In this document: positions 34,473 to 43,332 of the stretch, in pieces
How positions within the stretch are numbered: position 1 is the first letter of the stretch
Layout: every line of letters begins with the position of its first letter
Assembly (NCBI RefSeq): GCF_900323885.1
Contig: NZ_OOHJ01000006.1
Span: 186,001 to 250,000 of the forward strand
Length of the DNA: 64,000 nt
Direction: 5' to 3'
Origin: [Actinomadura] parvosata subsp. kistnae
GTDB lineage: Bacteria > Actinomycetota > Actinomycetes > Streptosporangiales > Streptosporangiaceae
The notes under the pieces: model-generated
What the model was told of the DNA's origin: nothing
Database searches by the model: none
What the model saw: only the letters and a program-made list of their open reading frames with translations
Translations under genes and position numbers: made by a program

Positions 34473-34532
34473 CTCTCCGGCATGCTTACGTGGACAGGTG
34501 CCGAAAAGGGGTTCTGCGATCAGGAGGCGGGA

Positions 34533-35045
34533 GTGCGGGAGATCGAGTTCCGGCTGGATAGCGGCCGCGATGAGATCCTCATCGACGGCGTCCCGTTGCT
34601 CGACCTCGTGCGTGCGGCGGAGCTGCCGTACGCGCGGCAGGAGCAGCTCGAGCGCGCCGGGGAGTTCGCCCCCGAGCCCGCGCCCCTGCTGGCCGGTGAG
34701 TACGGCTACCTGCCGGGGCGCTCGACCTGCTGGCCGGCCCGGCACTTCCTGGGCGAGCCCGTGGAGGTCACCTACGACCAGGAGGACGGCGAGACCATGC
34801 CGCTCGGGTGCGCGTGCGGCATCCTGGAGTGCTGGGCGCTGCTGGCCAGGATCGAGGTCACGGAGGCGGAGGTGCGCTGGTCGGGGTTCCGTAACAACTC
34901 CAGGGACTGGGACCTGTCCGCCGTACTCGGGCCGTTCGTCTTCGCCCGCCGCCAGTACGAGGAGGCGCTGCGCGCGACCGCGCAGCCCCCGCCGCCCCGC
35001 CGCCGGCGCCGGTGGTCCACGATGATGTACGTCTGGTGCCGGTGA
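34533..35045 (+). CDS. Hypothetical protein
   Basis: A 170-residue protein starting at GTG 34533, which has GGAGG at ideal spacing. An in-frame ATG at 34482 lacks a ribosome site. The sequence has IEFRLDSGRDEILIDGVPLL at the N-terminus, three cysteines in the middle (TCWPAR, GCACGILECW) and an Arg/Pro-rich C-terminus. No family was recognised. Its stop overlaps the start of the next gene. Confidence 0.75.
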   Translation: MREIEFRLDSGRDEILIDGVPLLDLVRAAELPYARQEQLERAGEFAPEPAPLLAGEYGYLPGRSTCWPARHFLGEPVEVTYDQEDGETMPLGCACGILECWALLARIEVTEAEVRWSGFRNNSRDWDLSAVLGPFVFARRQYEEALRATAQPPPPRRRRRWSTMMYVWCR

Positions 35046-35734
35046 TCGACGTACTGTCCGGCCTGGTGCACGACCTGATCGAGGACTACCCGGCGCCGCC
35101 CGCCGACGAGTCGCTCTGGGACGGCTACTGGTCAGAGCGGATCGCCGCGGCGGGCCTGCCGGAGACGACGACGGCCAGCGCGCAGTTCGTCCCACTGTCC
35201 GGCTTCCTGGACGAACGACACCTGACGCTGCTGGTCCGCGCCACCCTCCGGCGCTCCCTCGGCGATGACGACCTCGCGGAGCGCCTGGCCGGCGCGGACA
35301 CCTTCGAGGAGGTCTTCGAGGAGGTCGGCTGTGTGGCAGGGGGATACCGCCTCATGGCGGCCGGACGGCCTCTCGTGGCACCGGGCTGCTGCAGCGACCT
35401 CACGGACCTGGCGAGCTGGCGCGACGCCGCCCGGCATCGCGAGGGTTCGCCGTCGATGGTGTGGATCGGCCACCCCTGGCTCAATGTCACGGCCGACGGC
35501 GACAAGCTCCTGCTGACCGGCCCGACCGAGCACGATCCGGGCCCTGAGCTCGCCTGGATCACCCGCCGGGCGCTGGATTCGGCCGTTCGGCAGGCCGCGG
35601 CAGAGGTTCGCTACTTCGCCCGGCCACTTCACGACCTCTGCACCCGGCTGGCCGGCGCCCGCAGGGCGGACGCGCTGTGCACGGCTCTTCTCGGAGGGTC
35701 CTGGCTTCGCGCCGGCTCCGACTGGCTGGCCTGA
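35042..35734 (+). CDS. Hypothetical protein
   Basis: A protein of about 230 residues. GTG 35042 overlaps the previous stop (GTGA). An ATG at 35012 is the alternative. It is acidic, with DTFEEVFEEVG and a hydrophobic core (SPSMVWIGHPWLNVTADGDK). No known motif was seen. It is probably co-translated with the preceding protein, so the two may work together. Confidence 0.7.
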   Translation: MIDVLSGLVHDLIEDYPAPPADESLWDGYWSERIAAAGLPETTTASAQFVPLSGFLDERHLTLLVRATLRRSLGDDDLAERLAGADTFEEVFEEVGCVAGGYRLMAAGRPLVAPGCCSDLTDLASWRDAARHREGSPSMVWIGHPWLNVTADGDKLLLTGPTEHDPGPELAWITRRALDSAVRQAAAEVRYFARPLHDLCTRLAGARRADALCTALLGGSWLRAGSDWLA

Positions 35735-35780
35735 CCCTCTCATGTGCGCAGGCTCTTGCCCTCTTCCGCTTCGCGGGCCA

Positions 35781-36050
35781 GAGCAGGGGCACATCGAACA
35801 GCGGCGCCTTGGCCGGGAACCGCGGCGAGAAGCGGCCCGCCGCGCCCACGAAACCGGCGATCACGAGCGAGTCCACCTTCGACACGTGATTGGCGACGAT
35901 GATCACCCCGCCGTGGCGAGGGATGTGCCGCAGGCCGGCGTAGCGGCGCCGGACGGCCACGCGCAGCAGGCCTTGCAGGGCGCGCGTCGACAGCCGCCGC
36001 CAGAGGTCCATCGCACGATCCGACCGATTGTTCTCCAAGCCATCCCCCAA
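35781..36050 (-). pseudogene. Truncated duplicate of the PlsC acyltransferase gene
   Basis: The frame from TTG 36050 encodes a sequence nearly identical to the first 90 residues of the acyltransferase at 23568, including IPRHGGVIIVANHVSKVD and KAPLFDVPLL. It ends at about 35781, just before motif III. The intact copy has ATG where this copy has TTG. The upstream DNA, including the class promoter, is also duplicated. Without motifs III and IV it cannot be an active acyltransferase. Confidence 0.85.
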
Positions 36051-36086
36051 CGCAGGCGGCCATCGCTGCCGACGTTCGCGCACGCG

Positions 36087-36131
36087 AAGCTACCAACCCG
36101 GGCCACGAGCGTGAATCTGTAAAGTGACCGG
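36087..36131 (-). promoter_or_regulatory. Promoter of the shared class (duplicate copy)
   Basis: On the minus strand: CCGGTCACTTTACAGATTC at 36113-36131, a 20-bp spacer, then TAGCTT at 36087-36092. It matches the acyltransferase promoter at 24404-24448, including sequence around the -10. Confidence 0.65.
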
Positions 36132-36165
36132 GCTGGACACCGGGAGCCGGCCGGTGAGCGGCGCC

Positions 36166-36786
36166 TCAGCGGCCGGGCAGGGTCGGGTGCGGGACGCTGG
36201 GAACGATGCCGGCCATGTCGTTGGTGATGGCCCAGCGTCCATGACCTCGCCAGGCGCCGTCGATGAACAGCAGATCGGGCGAGTAACCCTCGTAGCGGAA
36301 GCCGTAACGCTGGACGAGTCTGATCGACGCGTGGTTGTCGGGCCGGATCTGCGCTTCCAGCCGGTGCAACCGCAGCTCCTCGAACGCGTGGCGCAGCACC
36401 ATGCCGAGGCCCTCTGTCATGTACCCGCGACCGGCGTAGGGCGCGAAGGCCGCGTAGCCGAGCGAACCGGTTTGCGCGCGTCCAGGGATGATGCTGTTGA
36501 TGTTGATGTTCCCGGCGATGGCGCCCGTGTCGCGCAGGCAGACCAGCAGGCCCTCAGCGGTTCGCCCCTCGTCGAATCGATCGACGAACGCCTGGAAGTC
36601 CTCCGGTGTCGCGGGCAGGGTCATCCTCGCCCGGTGCTGGTCGACGCCGGCACGGACCCGTTCGAGCCACTCGTCCTGGTCACGGCCGGTGATCCGGCGT
36701 AATGTCACCCGAGGGGAGCTTCCCAGGTCGCCGGACACAGGGGTGTCCGGCCGCTCAGCTTGTTCCGTCCCGCCATTCTCGATCAT
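36166..36786 (-). CDS. GNAT N-acetyltransferase (RimJ/RimL type)
   Basis: A 206-residue GNAT enzyme. The acetyl-CoA motif is APYAGRGYMTEGLG, with HRLEAQIRPDNHASIRLVQ, GFRYEG and a tyrosine near the end, as in RimJ/RimL-type enzymes that acetylate protein N-termini or small amines. ATG 36786 is the likely start. It is a single gene, 65 bp downstream of the gene at 36852. Confidence 0.88.
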   Translation of the reverse strand: MIENGGTEQAERPDTPVSGDLGSSPRVTLRRITGRDQDEWLERVRAGVDQHRARMTLPATPEDFQAFVDRFDEGRTAEGLLVCLRDTGAIAGNININSIIPGRAQTGSLGYAAFAPYAGRGYMTEGLGMVLRHAFEELRLHRLEAQIRPDNHASIRLVQRYGFRYEGYSPDLLFIDGAWRGHGRWAITNDMAGIVPSVPHPTLPGR

Positions 36787-36851
36787 GAACAGCACGCTAC
36801 CGCGCCTGCCGCCCGGCGAACGGGCGGATCTCACCCCATCACGTTCCGGCC

Positions 36852-37451
36852 TCACAGCCGGCCGGTCACGTTGCCCTCGGGGTCCAGCACCTTGATCACC
36901 GGCGTGTCGTCCGCGTCGATCTCCAGCACGATCCTCGGGCGCCCCCGAGAGTCGCTGAGCACCAGGAAGGCACCTTCCGCGGTGCTGTAACCGAGCTGGA
37001 CGCGGGGCGGCATGGCGGGCACCTGCTCGACCGGGAGCGCCGGATCGGGCATGTGCTTCATCTCCAGCATCGCCGCGCCGTGGACGCCCTCCCAGCGGGC
37101 GGCCATCGTGATCGCCTGCGCGTTGCCGTAGTCGAGCGACAGGCTCGCCCCGGCCGAGGAGGCGACGATGCCGCCCTTCTCGCTGCCGTCCCCGTCGTTG
37201 AAGATCAGGTACGTGCCCTCAGGGCCCTGACGCTGGTCGGCGGGGTACGTCCTGCCCCCGATGATCACCGGCGGTTTGGTGGAGCTCGCCAGGAAACGCT
37301 GCCGCCCCCGGCGGTCCACCACCCGGAACGACTCCCTGGCCTGCTCCCCGGAGGCGTCCGCCTGCGCGGGCCCACCCGCCAACACGGTCATGCCACCCGC
37401 CAGCAGCGTGGCCGCCGTTCCAAGCACGGCCCGCCGATCATGCTGTTCCAT
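36852..37451 (-). CDS. Tat-exported hypothetical protein
   Basis: A 199-residue protein. The N-terminus has a twin arginine (DRRAVLG), a hydrophobic stretch (TAATLLAGGMTVLAG) and an AQA cleavage site, which makes a Tat signal peptide likely. The mature part is beta-rich with repeating SLDYGNAQ and VLSDSRGRPRIVLEI units. No catalytic motif was recognised. A GAAGGGAA-like ribosome site precedes the ATG. Confidence 0.78.
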   Translation of the reverse strand: MEQHDRRAVLGTAATLLAGGMTVLAGGPAQADASGEQARESFRVVDRRGRQRFLASSTKPPVIIGGRTYPADQRQGPEGTYLIFNDGDGSEKGGIVASSAGASLSLDYGNAQAITMAARWEGVHGAAMLEMKHMPDPALPVEQVPAMPPRVQLGYSTAEGAFLVLSDSRGRPRIVLEIDADDTPVIKVLDPEGNVTGRL

Positions 37452-37579
37452 CTTCGGTTCCCTTCTCGTCCGGAGGGCCACCAGTCGATCATGTGAGCGC
37501 CGCCGTGTCCCTGCGGCTAGCGTGAAGATCACGAGTAGGGGTGACCCCACCCTGCGAAGCTCCCGGCGATCGGAGACGC

Positions 37580-39067
37580 ATGCGAAGACCCCTCTTGTTC
37601 CTCGCCGTCGTCATGACGATGGCGACGTCCGTGTTCCCGCTGACCCGCGCGGCGGCCGGCACCACCAACGACATCACCTGGACCCCCTGCGCCGAGAACC
37701 CGGCCGCCGAGTGCGGCACGCTGACCGTTCCCATCGACTGGCGGACGCCGGGCGGGCCCACCGTGGACCTGGCGGTGGCCAGGCGCAAGGCCACCGACCC
37801 CGCCGCCAGGACCGGCTCGCTGATCGTCAACCCGGGCGGCCCCGGGGAATCCGGCGTCGACTTCGTCCTGAGGCGTACCGCCTTCTTCAGCGAGGAGCTC
37901 ACCCGCAGGTTCGACCTCATCGGCTTCGACCCTCGCGGCGTGGCACGCAGCAACCCCGTGGTGTGCTCCGCCGACGTGGTCCAGCAGGCACCGGCGGACC
38001 CGTTCATGAAGAGCCAGGCCGACTTCGACCTGTGGCTCGACTACAGCAGGCGGCTTCGCGCCGACTGCCGGGCCCGGACCGGGCCGCTGTTCGACCACGT
38101 CGACACCGCCAGCGTGGTCAACGACGTGGATGCGCTGCGCGCTGCCGTCGGCGACACGCGGCTCGCCTTCTACGGCCTGTCCTACGGCACGTTGATCGGC
38201 CAGCTCTACGCCGAGCGCTTCCCCGGCCGGGTCCGGGCGCTCGCTCTGGACAGCAACGTGGACCACAGCCTCGGCACCGCCGCGTTCCTCGGCACGGGAG
38301 CCGCCACGGCCCAGGACTCCTTCGACGAGTTCGTGACCTGGTGCGAGCGGGAAAGCTCCTGCGCGCTGCACGGCCAAGACGTGCGCGCCTTCTGGAGCAG
38401 CCTGCTGGAGCGGGCCGGACGCGGGCAGGTGCACTACCCCGGTGACCCCTCCTTCGTCCTGACCACGCTGGAGCTCATCAGGCTTCCCTTCAGCGCCGCG
38501 TACGGGTCCTACTGGCAGCAGCTCGCCGAGCTGATGGCCGCGATCGACAGCGGCGCCACACCTCGGTCGGCATTGCCGGAGACCTTCACCCTCCGGCGGG
38601 AACATCTGCGGGAGGGGCTCGTCGCCAATCCCCTGCAGATCGTCTGCGAGGACTTCCACCTGCCGATCCGCGGCTATCCCGAGTTCGCGGCCCACCTGCG
38701 CCGCATGAAACGCCTCGCCCCCGACATGCTGGTCAGCCCGCTGACGTACTCGTTCACGATGGCGTGCCTCGCCGAGCCCGCGCCGGTCCCCAACCCGCAA
38801 CACCGGCTGCGCGTGTCGGGCACTCCCGTGCTGCTGCTGGCCAACTCCTTGCACGATCCCTCCACCGGCTACGCGTGGGCGAGTAACGTGGCCCGGCAGA
38901 TCGGCCGGGAGGCGCGGCTGCTGACGTACGAGGGCGGCGGGCACAGTGTCTACTACCGCAGCGCCTGCGCGCGCGACGCGATCGACCGCTACCTGATCGC
39001 CGGCACGTTGCCGACGGACGGGGCCCGCTGCCCGGCTGTGGAGAACGCGGGTGATTTCGTTTCGTGA
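37580..39067 (+). CDS. Secreted tripeptidyl aminopeptidase-like hydrolase (Tap/SlpD family)
   Basis: A 495-residue alpha/beta hydrolase with a signal peptide (LLFLAVVMTMATSVFPLTRA). The oxyanion region is NPGGPGESG, the nucleophile is in YGLSYGT, the acid is in SLHDPST and the histidine is in GGGHSVYY. The C-terminal half is the TAP_C domain. Such enzymes remove tripeptides from secreted proteins outside the cell. ATG 37580 with CGGAG upstream is preferred over an in-frame ATG at 37541, because it places the signal peptide at the N-terminus. Confidence 0.9.
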   Translation: MRRPLLFLAVVMTMATSVFPLTRAAAGTTNDITWTPCAENPAAECGTLTVPIDWRTPGGPTVDLAVARRKATDPAARTGSLIVNPGGPGESGVDFVLRRTAFFSEELTRRFDLIGFDPRGVARSNPVVCSADVVQQAPADPFMKSQADFDLWLDYSRRLRADCRARTGPLFDHVDTASVVNDVDALRAAVGDTRLAFYGLSYGTLIGQLYAERFPGRVRALALDSNVDHSLGTAAFLGTGAATAQDSFDEFVTWCERESSCALHGQDVRAFWSSLLERAGRGQVHYPGDPSFVLTTLELIRLPFSAAYGSYWQQLAELMAAIDSGATPRSALPETFTLRREHLREGLVANPLQIVCEDFHLPIRGYPEFAAHLRRMKRLAPDMLVSPLTYSFTMACLAEPAPVPNPQHRLRVSGTPVLLLANSLHDPSTGYAWASNVARQIGREARLLTYEGGGHSVYYRSACARDAIDRYLIAGTLPTDGARCPAVENAGDFVS

Positions 39068-39206
39068 GCAGCTCGCGGAACGTTCAGGTGGTCGACCATC
39101 TGCTGGGTGACCTCCTCGGTGGTCGCGCCCCGCTCCTCGGCCAGGTGCCGGAGGTGGGCGGTGGCGCCGCCGTCCTGCTCAGGCCGGCTGCGCGAGGCCG
39201 TCATCA

Positions 39207-39636
39207 TGCCCGCTGCGCGCCGACGCGCGACGCAACCGCGAGGCACTGCTGTCCCCGGCCCGCCAAGCGTTCCTCGCCGGCGACACCGACGTGCACGTCG
39301 AGGACATCGCCCGCAGCGCCGGCGTCCCCGTCGGCACGCTCTACCGCCACTTCGGGACCCGCGAGGCGCTGATCGAGGAGCTCTACCGCAAGGAGGTCGA
39401 CGACCTGTGCTCCGCCCCCGGCGACCTGCTGAACCGGCACGCCCCGGAAGAGGTCCCTGCGGCGGTTCCTGCCGCTGCTCGTGGACCACGCCGCCGTGGG
39501 CAAGGGGATGTCCGTCGCGCTGGAGAGCATCATGGCGACGGACTCACCGGTCTTCGACGACGCCCGCACCCACAGGAGCGACGCCCGCACCCGCCTGCTC
39601 GGCCGCCTGCGCCACGGCGCCCCGTGCCCGAGCTGA
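39207..39636 (+). pseudogene. TetR family regulator remnant
   Basis: The frame LRADARRNREALL, DVHVEDIARSAGVPVGTLYR, HFGTREALIEELYRKE encodes a normal TetR DNA-binding domain. At about 39454 one extra base shifts it. The next frame reads LRRFLPLLVDHAAVGKGMSV and continues only to the stop at 39636, so the ligand domain is truncated. A plausible start (ATG 39207) is one base out of frame. With two shifts and an early stop, it is most likely dead. Confidence 0.72.
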
Positions 39637-39745
39637 GCCGAAGCCCGCGCGGCCGGGCCACGCCGACGCTCCTTCAACACGAAGCGCCCCCCGAACACAA
39701 CCCCGCGGGCCAACCCTGACCCGCACCATGCTGATTGGATGGCGA

Positions 39746-40246
39746 GTGAGCACCCTGAGTTTCGCGCTGGACGTCGTGGCCCGCGGCGACGTGCTCGGCG
39801 CCGACCACACCTGCACCCCTGACCAGGTCAGCGCGATACTCGAGCCCACGCCCGCCGAGAACCGCCAGGGCGACTTCATGTGGCGCGACCACGGGCTCGT
39901 CGAGTTCTTCTGGGAACGCGGCGACGACGGCTGGCGGGGCACCCACTTCACGGTCCAGCTCCACCGCCTCGCCTCTATCGGGTCCGAGGTCGCCGCCGGG
40001 CCGATCGAGGCCAGGTATGGCCCTCTGGAGCCGACCCTGCCGTTCGAGGCGCTGCGGGTGGCGGCGGCCGGGCTCGGCATCGACCTGGTCAGGCTGCCCA
40101 GTACAACCTCAGGCGTGCGCGAGTACTGGCAGCCCCGCTCAATGGTGCTGGCCATTCAGGACGACACCGGCGAGGTGTACGCCCTGATCTGCCCGTACAG
40201 GCCCCCTGCGGCCAGCCGGTCCAGCATCCCCTCGTGTGACACTTGA
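39746..40246 (+). CDS. Hypothetical protein
   Basis: A 166-residue soluble protein starting at GTG 39746 with GGATGG upstream. An in-frame ATG at 39728 lacks a ribosome site. It contains FMWRDHGLVEFFWERGDDGW and GVREYWQPRSMVLAIQDD. It has the look of the small immunity or SMI1-like proteins found near toxins, but that is only an impression. No toxin gene is adjacent. Confidence 0.65.
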   Translation: MSTLSFALDVVARGDVLGADHTCTPDQVSAILEPTPAENRQGDFMWRDHGLVEFFWERGDDGWRGTHFTVQLHRLASIGSEVAAGPIEARYGPLEPTLPFEALRVAAAGLGIDLVRLPSTTSGVREYWQPRSMVLAIQDDTGEVYALICPYRPPAASRSSIPSCDT

Positions 40247-40278
40247 AATGAGGTTGATTTAACATCTAGTCTCATTCC
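40245..40278. promoter_or_regulatory. Inverted repeat upstream of the tandem-HTH TetR gene
   Basis: GAAATGAGG at 40245-40253 is inverted as TCTCATTCC at 40270-40278 (one mismatch pair in the core), with a 16-bp AT-rich spacer. It touches the ATG at 40279 and is the likely autoregulatory site. Confidence 0.5.
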
Positions 40279-41100
40279 ATGGCTTCGGTGGAAGAGATCG
40301 CCCGGCAGTTGCTCGCCCGCGCCGAGGAGACGGGTGCGGGCCCGTTGGCGGCACTGCACCTGGAGGAGATCGCCGCCCTGTACGGGGTGTCGCGCTCCAC
40401 GTTGCTGCGCCAGATCGGCAGCCGTAAAGCACTGGACGCAGCGCTCGCCGAGCTGGGCGCGCAGGGAGCACCCCGCCAACGCGTGGCGGATCGGGCGATC
40501 GCCGCCGCGGCCGACCTGATCGCCAAGCGCGGCGTCGGCGGCACCACGCTGGAGGACGTGGCGGCCGCCGCGGAATGCAGCGTGCAGGCGATCCACGCGC
40601 AGATCGGCGGCAGGGAGGCCCTTCTTGTCGCGATCTTCAAGCACTACAGCCCCATGGACGGCATCGCCGCCGCGCTGGCGGACCCGCCGGCCGACCTCGT
40701 CGCCGCAGCACGGGCGGTCTACCTCGCGATCCTCGACGCTGTGCTCGACACCCCCGCGATCGCGCCCATGCTGGCCGAAGTGCTGGCCAGGCCGGACAGT
40801 GCCCTCGGCCGCTACGTCCGCGAGAGCTATGTGGCCAGCACGGTCGGGCTCATCGAGCAGTGGCTGGAGGAGCACCTGCGCCGCGGCACGATCCGCCCCA
40901 TGCGGCTCCGCCTGCTGATGACCCTGTTCGGGGGCCCGATCGCGGCCGAAGCGCTCTCCCATGCCACCGCCGGGTCCAGTCCCGGCCCCGCCTACCGCCG
41001 CAGAACGGCTCGCGAGCTCGCGGAGTCCTTCGCCCTCGCCGTCCAGCCGCGCGGCACCACTTCAACCCCCGCAGGAGACGTACATGCGCGTCATGAGTGA
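40279..41100 (+). CDS. TetR-like regulator with two helix-turn-helix domains
   Basis: A 273-residue protein. A first TetR-type HTH lies near residues 20-60 (LHLEEIAALYGVSRSTLLRQ and IGSRKALDAAL), and a second canonical one at 70-120 (TTLEDVAAAAECSVQAIHAQ and IGGREALLVAIF). A TetR ligand-binding domain follows. Two consecutive HTH units in one chain are unusual. It precedes and overlaps the flavin monooxygenase gene, so it probably regulates that operon. Confidence 0.85.
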   Translation: MASVEEIARQLLARAEETGAGPLAALHLEEIAALYGVSRSTLLRQIGSRKALDAALAELGAQGAPRQRVADRAIAAAADLIAKRGVGGTTLEDVAAAAECSVQAIHAQIGGREALLVAIFKHYSPMDGIAAALADPPADLVAAARAVYLAILDAVLDTPAIAPMLAEVLARPDSALGRYVRESYVASTVGLIEQWLEEHLRRGTIRPMRLRLLMTLFGGPIAAEALSHATAGSSPGPAYRRRTARELAESFALAVQPRGTTSTPAGDVHARHE

Positions 41101-42190
41101 CAACACCTTCCAGCTCGGCCTGTTCGCCCCGAACGTCTGGGGCGGGCTCACCAAGACGACAGCCGAGCAGCGCTGGCAGGCCACCTGGGACAACAACGCC
41201 GCGCTCGGGAAGATGGCCGACGAGGCCGGTCTGGAGTTCATCCTGCCGCTGGCACAGTGGTCGCAGCTCAAGGGGGCCTCCGACACCGACGGCCACACCT
41301 TCGAGGCGTTGAGCTGGGCGGCCGGCATGCTCGCGGCGACCGAGCGCATCACCGTGTTCGCCACGGTGCACAGTCCGTTCGTGCACCCCCTGTTCGCCGC
41401 GAGACAGGCCGTGACCTGCGACCACATCGGCAAGGGCAGGTTCGGCCTGAACATCGTGTCCGGATCGGCCGGGCCGGACTTCGCGATGTTCGGCACGCCC
41501 ATGCGCGACCACGACGAGCGCTACGCCTACACCGAGGAGTGGACGACGCTGGTCAAGCGTCTGTGGCAGGAGCCCGAGCCGTTCGACTTCCACGGCAGGT
41601 TCTTCGACCTCAAGGGCGTCTTCGCCCTGCCGGGCCCCTACGGCGGCGACCGGCCGACCCTGATCAGCGCCGGCTCCTCCCCCGCCGGCCGCAGGTTCGC
41701 CGCCCGGCACGCCGACTGCCTATTCATGATCATCATCTCGCCTGAGGGCCTCGCCGGCCAGATCACCGCCGTCCGCGCCGATGCCGGCCGGTCGATGCCG
41801 GTGTACGCCAGCGGCCACGTCATCTGCCGCAAGACCCGCCAGGAGACCGAGGAGTACTACCACTACATCGTCGAGGAGAAGGGCGACTGGGAGGCGGCCG
41901 AGGAGGTGCGGCGCAGCATCTTCGGCACAGGGCAGAAGTCGTTGCCGCCCGAGCTCGCCGACCGGATGCTCGAGCGCATGGTCAGCGGCGGCGGCACCTT
42001 CCCCGTCAAGGGCGACCCCGACGATGTCGCCCAGACCTTCAAGCGGCTCAGCGACGCCGGGCTCACCGGCATGGCCGTCGCCCTGGTCAACTACCTCGAC
42101 GACTTCCCCATCCTGCGCGACGAGGTGCTGCCGCGCATGGAGCGGCTGGGCCTGCGCCGGCCGGCGATCGGAGCGGGCCATGCCGGTTGA
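41084..42190 (+). CDS. LLM-class flavin-dependent monooxygenase
   Basis: A 368-residue luciferase-like monooxygenase with RutA-like or nitrilotriacetate-monooxygenase-like features: WGGLTKTTAEQRW, GRFGLNIVSGSAGPDFAMFG, and FDFHGRFFDLKG. It oxidises a substrate with oxygen and reduced FMN. ATG 41084 follows AGGAG and overlaps the end of the TetR gene. An ATG at 41093 is an alternative. The reductase that supplies reduced flavin is encoded immediately downstream. Confidence 0.9.
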   Translation: MRVMSDNTFQLGLFAPNVWGGLTKTTAEQRWQATWDNNAALGKMADEAGLEFILPLAQWSQLKGASDTDGHTFEALSWAAGMLAATERITVFATVHSPFVHPLFAARQAVTCDHIGKGRFGLNIVSGSAGPDFAMFGTPMRDHDERYAYTEEWTTLVKRLWQEPEPFDFHGRFFDLKGVFALPGPYGGDRPTLISAGSSPAGRRFAARHADCLFMIIISPEGLAGQITAVRADAGRSMPVYASGHVICRKTRQETEEYYHYIVEEKGDWEAAEEVRRSIFGTGQKSLPPELADRMLERMVSGGGTFPVKGDPDDVAQTFKRLSDAGLTGMAVALVNYLDDFPILRDEVLPRMERLGLRRPAIGAGHAG

Positions 42191-42662
42191 CATGCGGGAC
42201 TTTAAACAGGCCCTCGCCAAGTACGTCACCGGCGTCACCGTGGTGACCACCGTCGACGGCGCCGGCCGCCGCTGGGGCTTCACCGCCAGCTCGTTCAGCT
42301 CGGTCTCGCTCGACCCGCCGCAGATCCTCGTCTGCCTCGCCCGCTCCGCACAGTGCTATCCGGCCTTCACCAGCTCCGCCGGATTCGCGGTGAACGTCCT
42401 GACCGGCGAACAGGAGAATGTGGCCAGGCGCTTCGCCCAGCACGACGCCGACAAGTTCGCCGGCCTGCCGTTCAGCACCGGTGAGCACGGCATACCCATC
42501 CTCGAAGGCGCCCTCGCCGTCCTCCAATGCGTCACCCGTGCCCGGTTCCCCGCAGGAGACCACACCATCCTGCTCGGTGAGGTCGTCCAGGCGAGGGTGG
42601 GCCAGGGAGAGCCGGGCCTCTACTACGACCGCCAGTTCCGCGGAGCCGGCTGCTTCAGGTGA
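42180..42662 (+). CDS. Flavin reductase (HpaC/RutF-like)
   Basis: A 160-residue flavin reductase of the flavin_reduct domain family: KYVTGVTVVTT, GFTASSFSSVSLDPP, and VNVLTGEQENVARRFA are the FMN-binding segments. It reduces FMN with NAD(P)H for the monooxygenase encoded upstream. Its ATG lies 11 bp before the stop of that gene. The three genes TetR, LLM oxygenase and reductase form one operon. Confidence 0.92.
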   Translation: MPVDMRDFKQALAKYVTGVTVVTTVDGAGRRWGFTASSFSSVSLDPPQILVCLARSAQCYPAFTSSAGFAVNVLTGEQENVARRFAQHDADKFAGLPFSTGEHGIPILEGALAVLQCVTRARFPAGDHTILLGEVVQARVGQGEPGLYYDRQFRGAGCFR

Positions 42663-42978
42663 GCCTGGACTGATCGGCCGACTCAAGGTGCCTCACCCCG
42701 GTCACGAAGCCAGCCGAACGATATCGGACACGGCGGATCATCCTCCACCGGCACCGGGCCGTCACCGAAGCGACCGTCGTCGCCCGGCAGCATGGCTGAA
42801 CCTGCGTCCGCGAAGTGCCGGCTGGGCCGCGCAGGCCATCCTCCATCGTGCGGGAAGCGGGATCTCCCGAGCTCTCAGGTCCTCCTTCGAGCACGACAAC
42901 AGCCTCTGCAGCATCCTCATCGACAGCGTCTTGGGGGCTAACCCCCATCCGCACGATCGCCGCAGTCGTCCCTCAGGC
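42663..42978. other. Intergenic region, no supported gene
   Basis: Short frames on both strands lack start signals and motifs. A minus-strand frame beginning near 42862 is Arg/Cys-rich and not convincing. Confidence 0.35.
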
Positions 42979-43329
42979 ATGTTGGTCGCCTGGATGCTCA
43001 CCGAGTTGCTGGCGGAGACCGACAACGGGCCGGCCTGGCCGTTCGCGTTGCGGCGTGCGGGCCTGGACGCCGCAGGCGAAACCGATCCCGCCCTTTGGCC
43101 TGCTTCTCGGCGGTGGCTGCGGGCGTGGAACCGGACGTGGGACCCTGCGGTGTGCGAGCTCGCGGGGACCCTTCAAGACCGGCTCCGGATCGATCCGCTC
43201 TGCCGCCGGGCTGGGCCGCTTCCCGCGCACGCGGGCGGCTTGATGAAATCGCCGACCGCTGAGGTGGGGGTCCTGCCCGACCTCACCATCGACAGGGACC
43301 GACAGGGCGGCGTCCCGGTCTTGCGCTGA
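42979..43329 (+). CDS. Possible small hypothetical protein
   Basis: A possible 116-residue protein from ATG 42979. It is rich in tryptophan (MLVAWMLTELLAETDNG, WLRAWNRTWDP) and shows the GC-rich third positions of real genes. No ribosome site is evident and it ends 4 bp before a convergent stop. It could be a fragment of a larger lost gene. Confidence 0.4.
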   Translation: MLVAWMLTELLAETDNGPAWPFALRRAGLDAAGETDPALWPASRRWLRAWNRTWDPAVCELAGTLQDRLRIDPLCRRAGPLPAHAGGLMKSPTAEVGVLPDLTIDRDRQGGVPVLR

Positions 43330-43332
43330 GTA

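Noticed and set aside
38989..39208. Minus-strand frame starting near 39208 (GGATAHLRHLAEERGATTEE)
   Set aside because: The beginning looks protein-like, but it runs antisense into the end of the peptidase gene and has no clear family or terminator.
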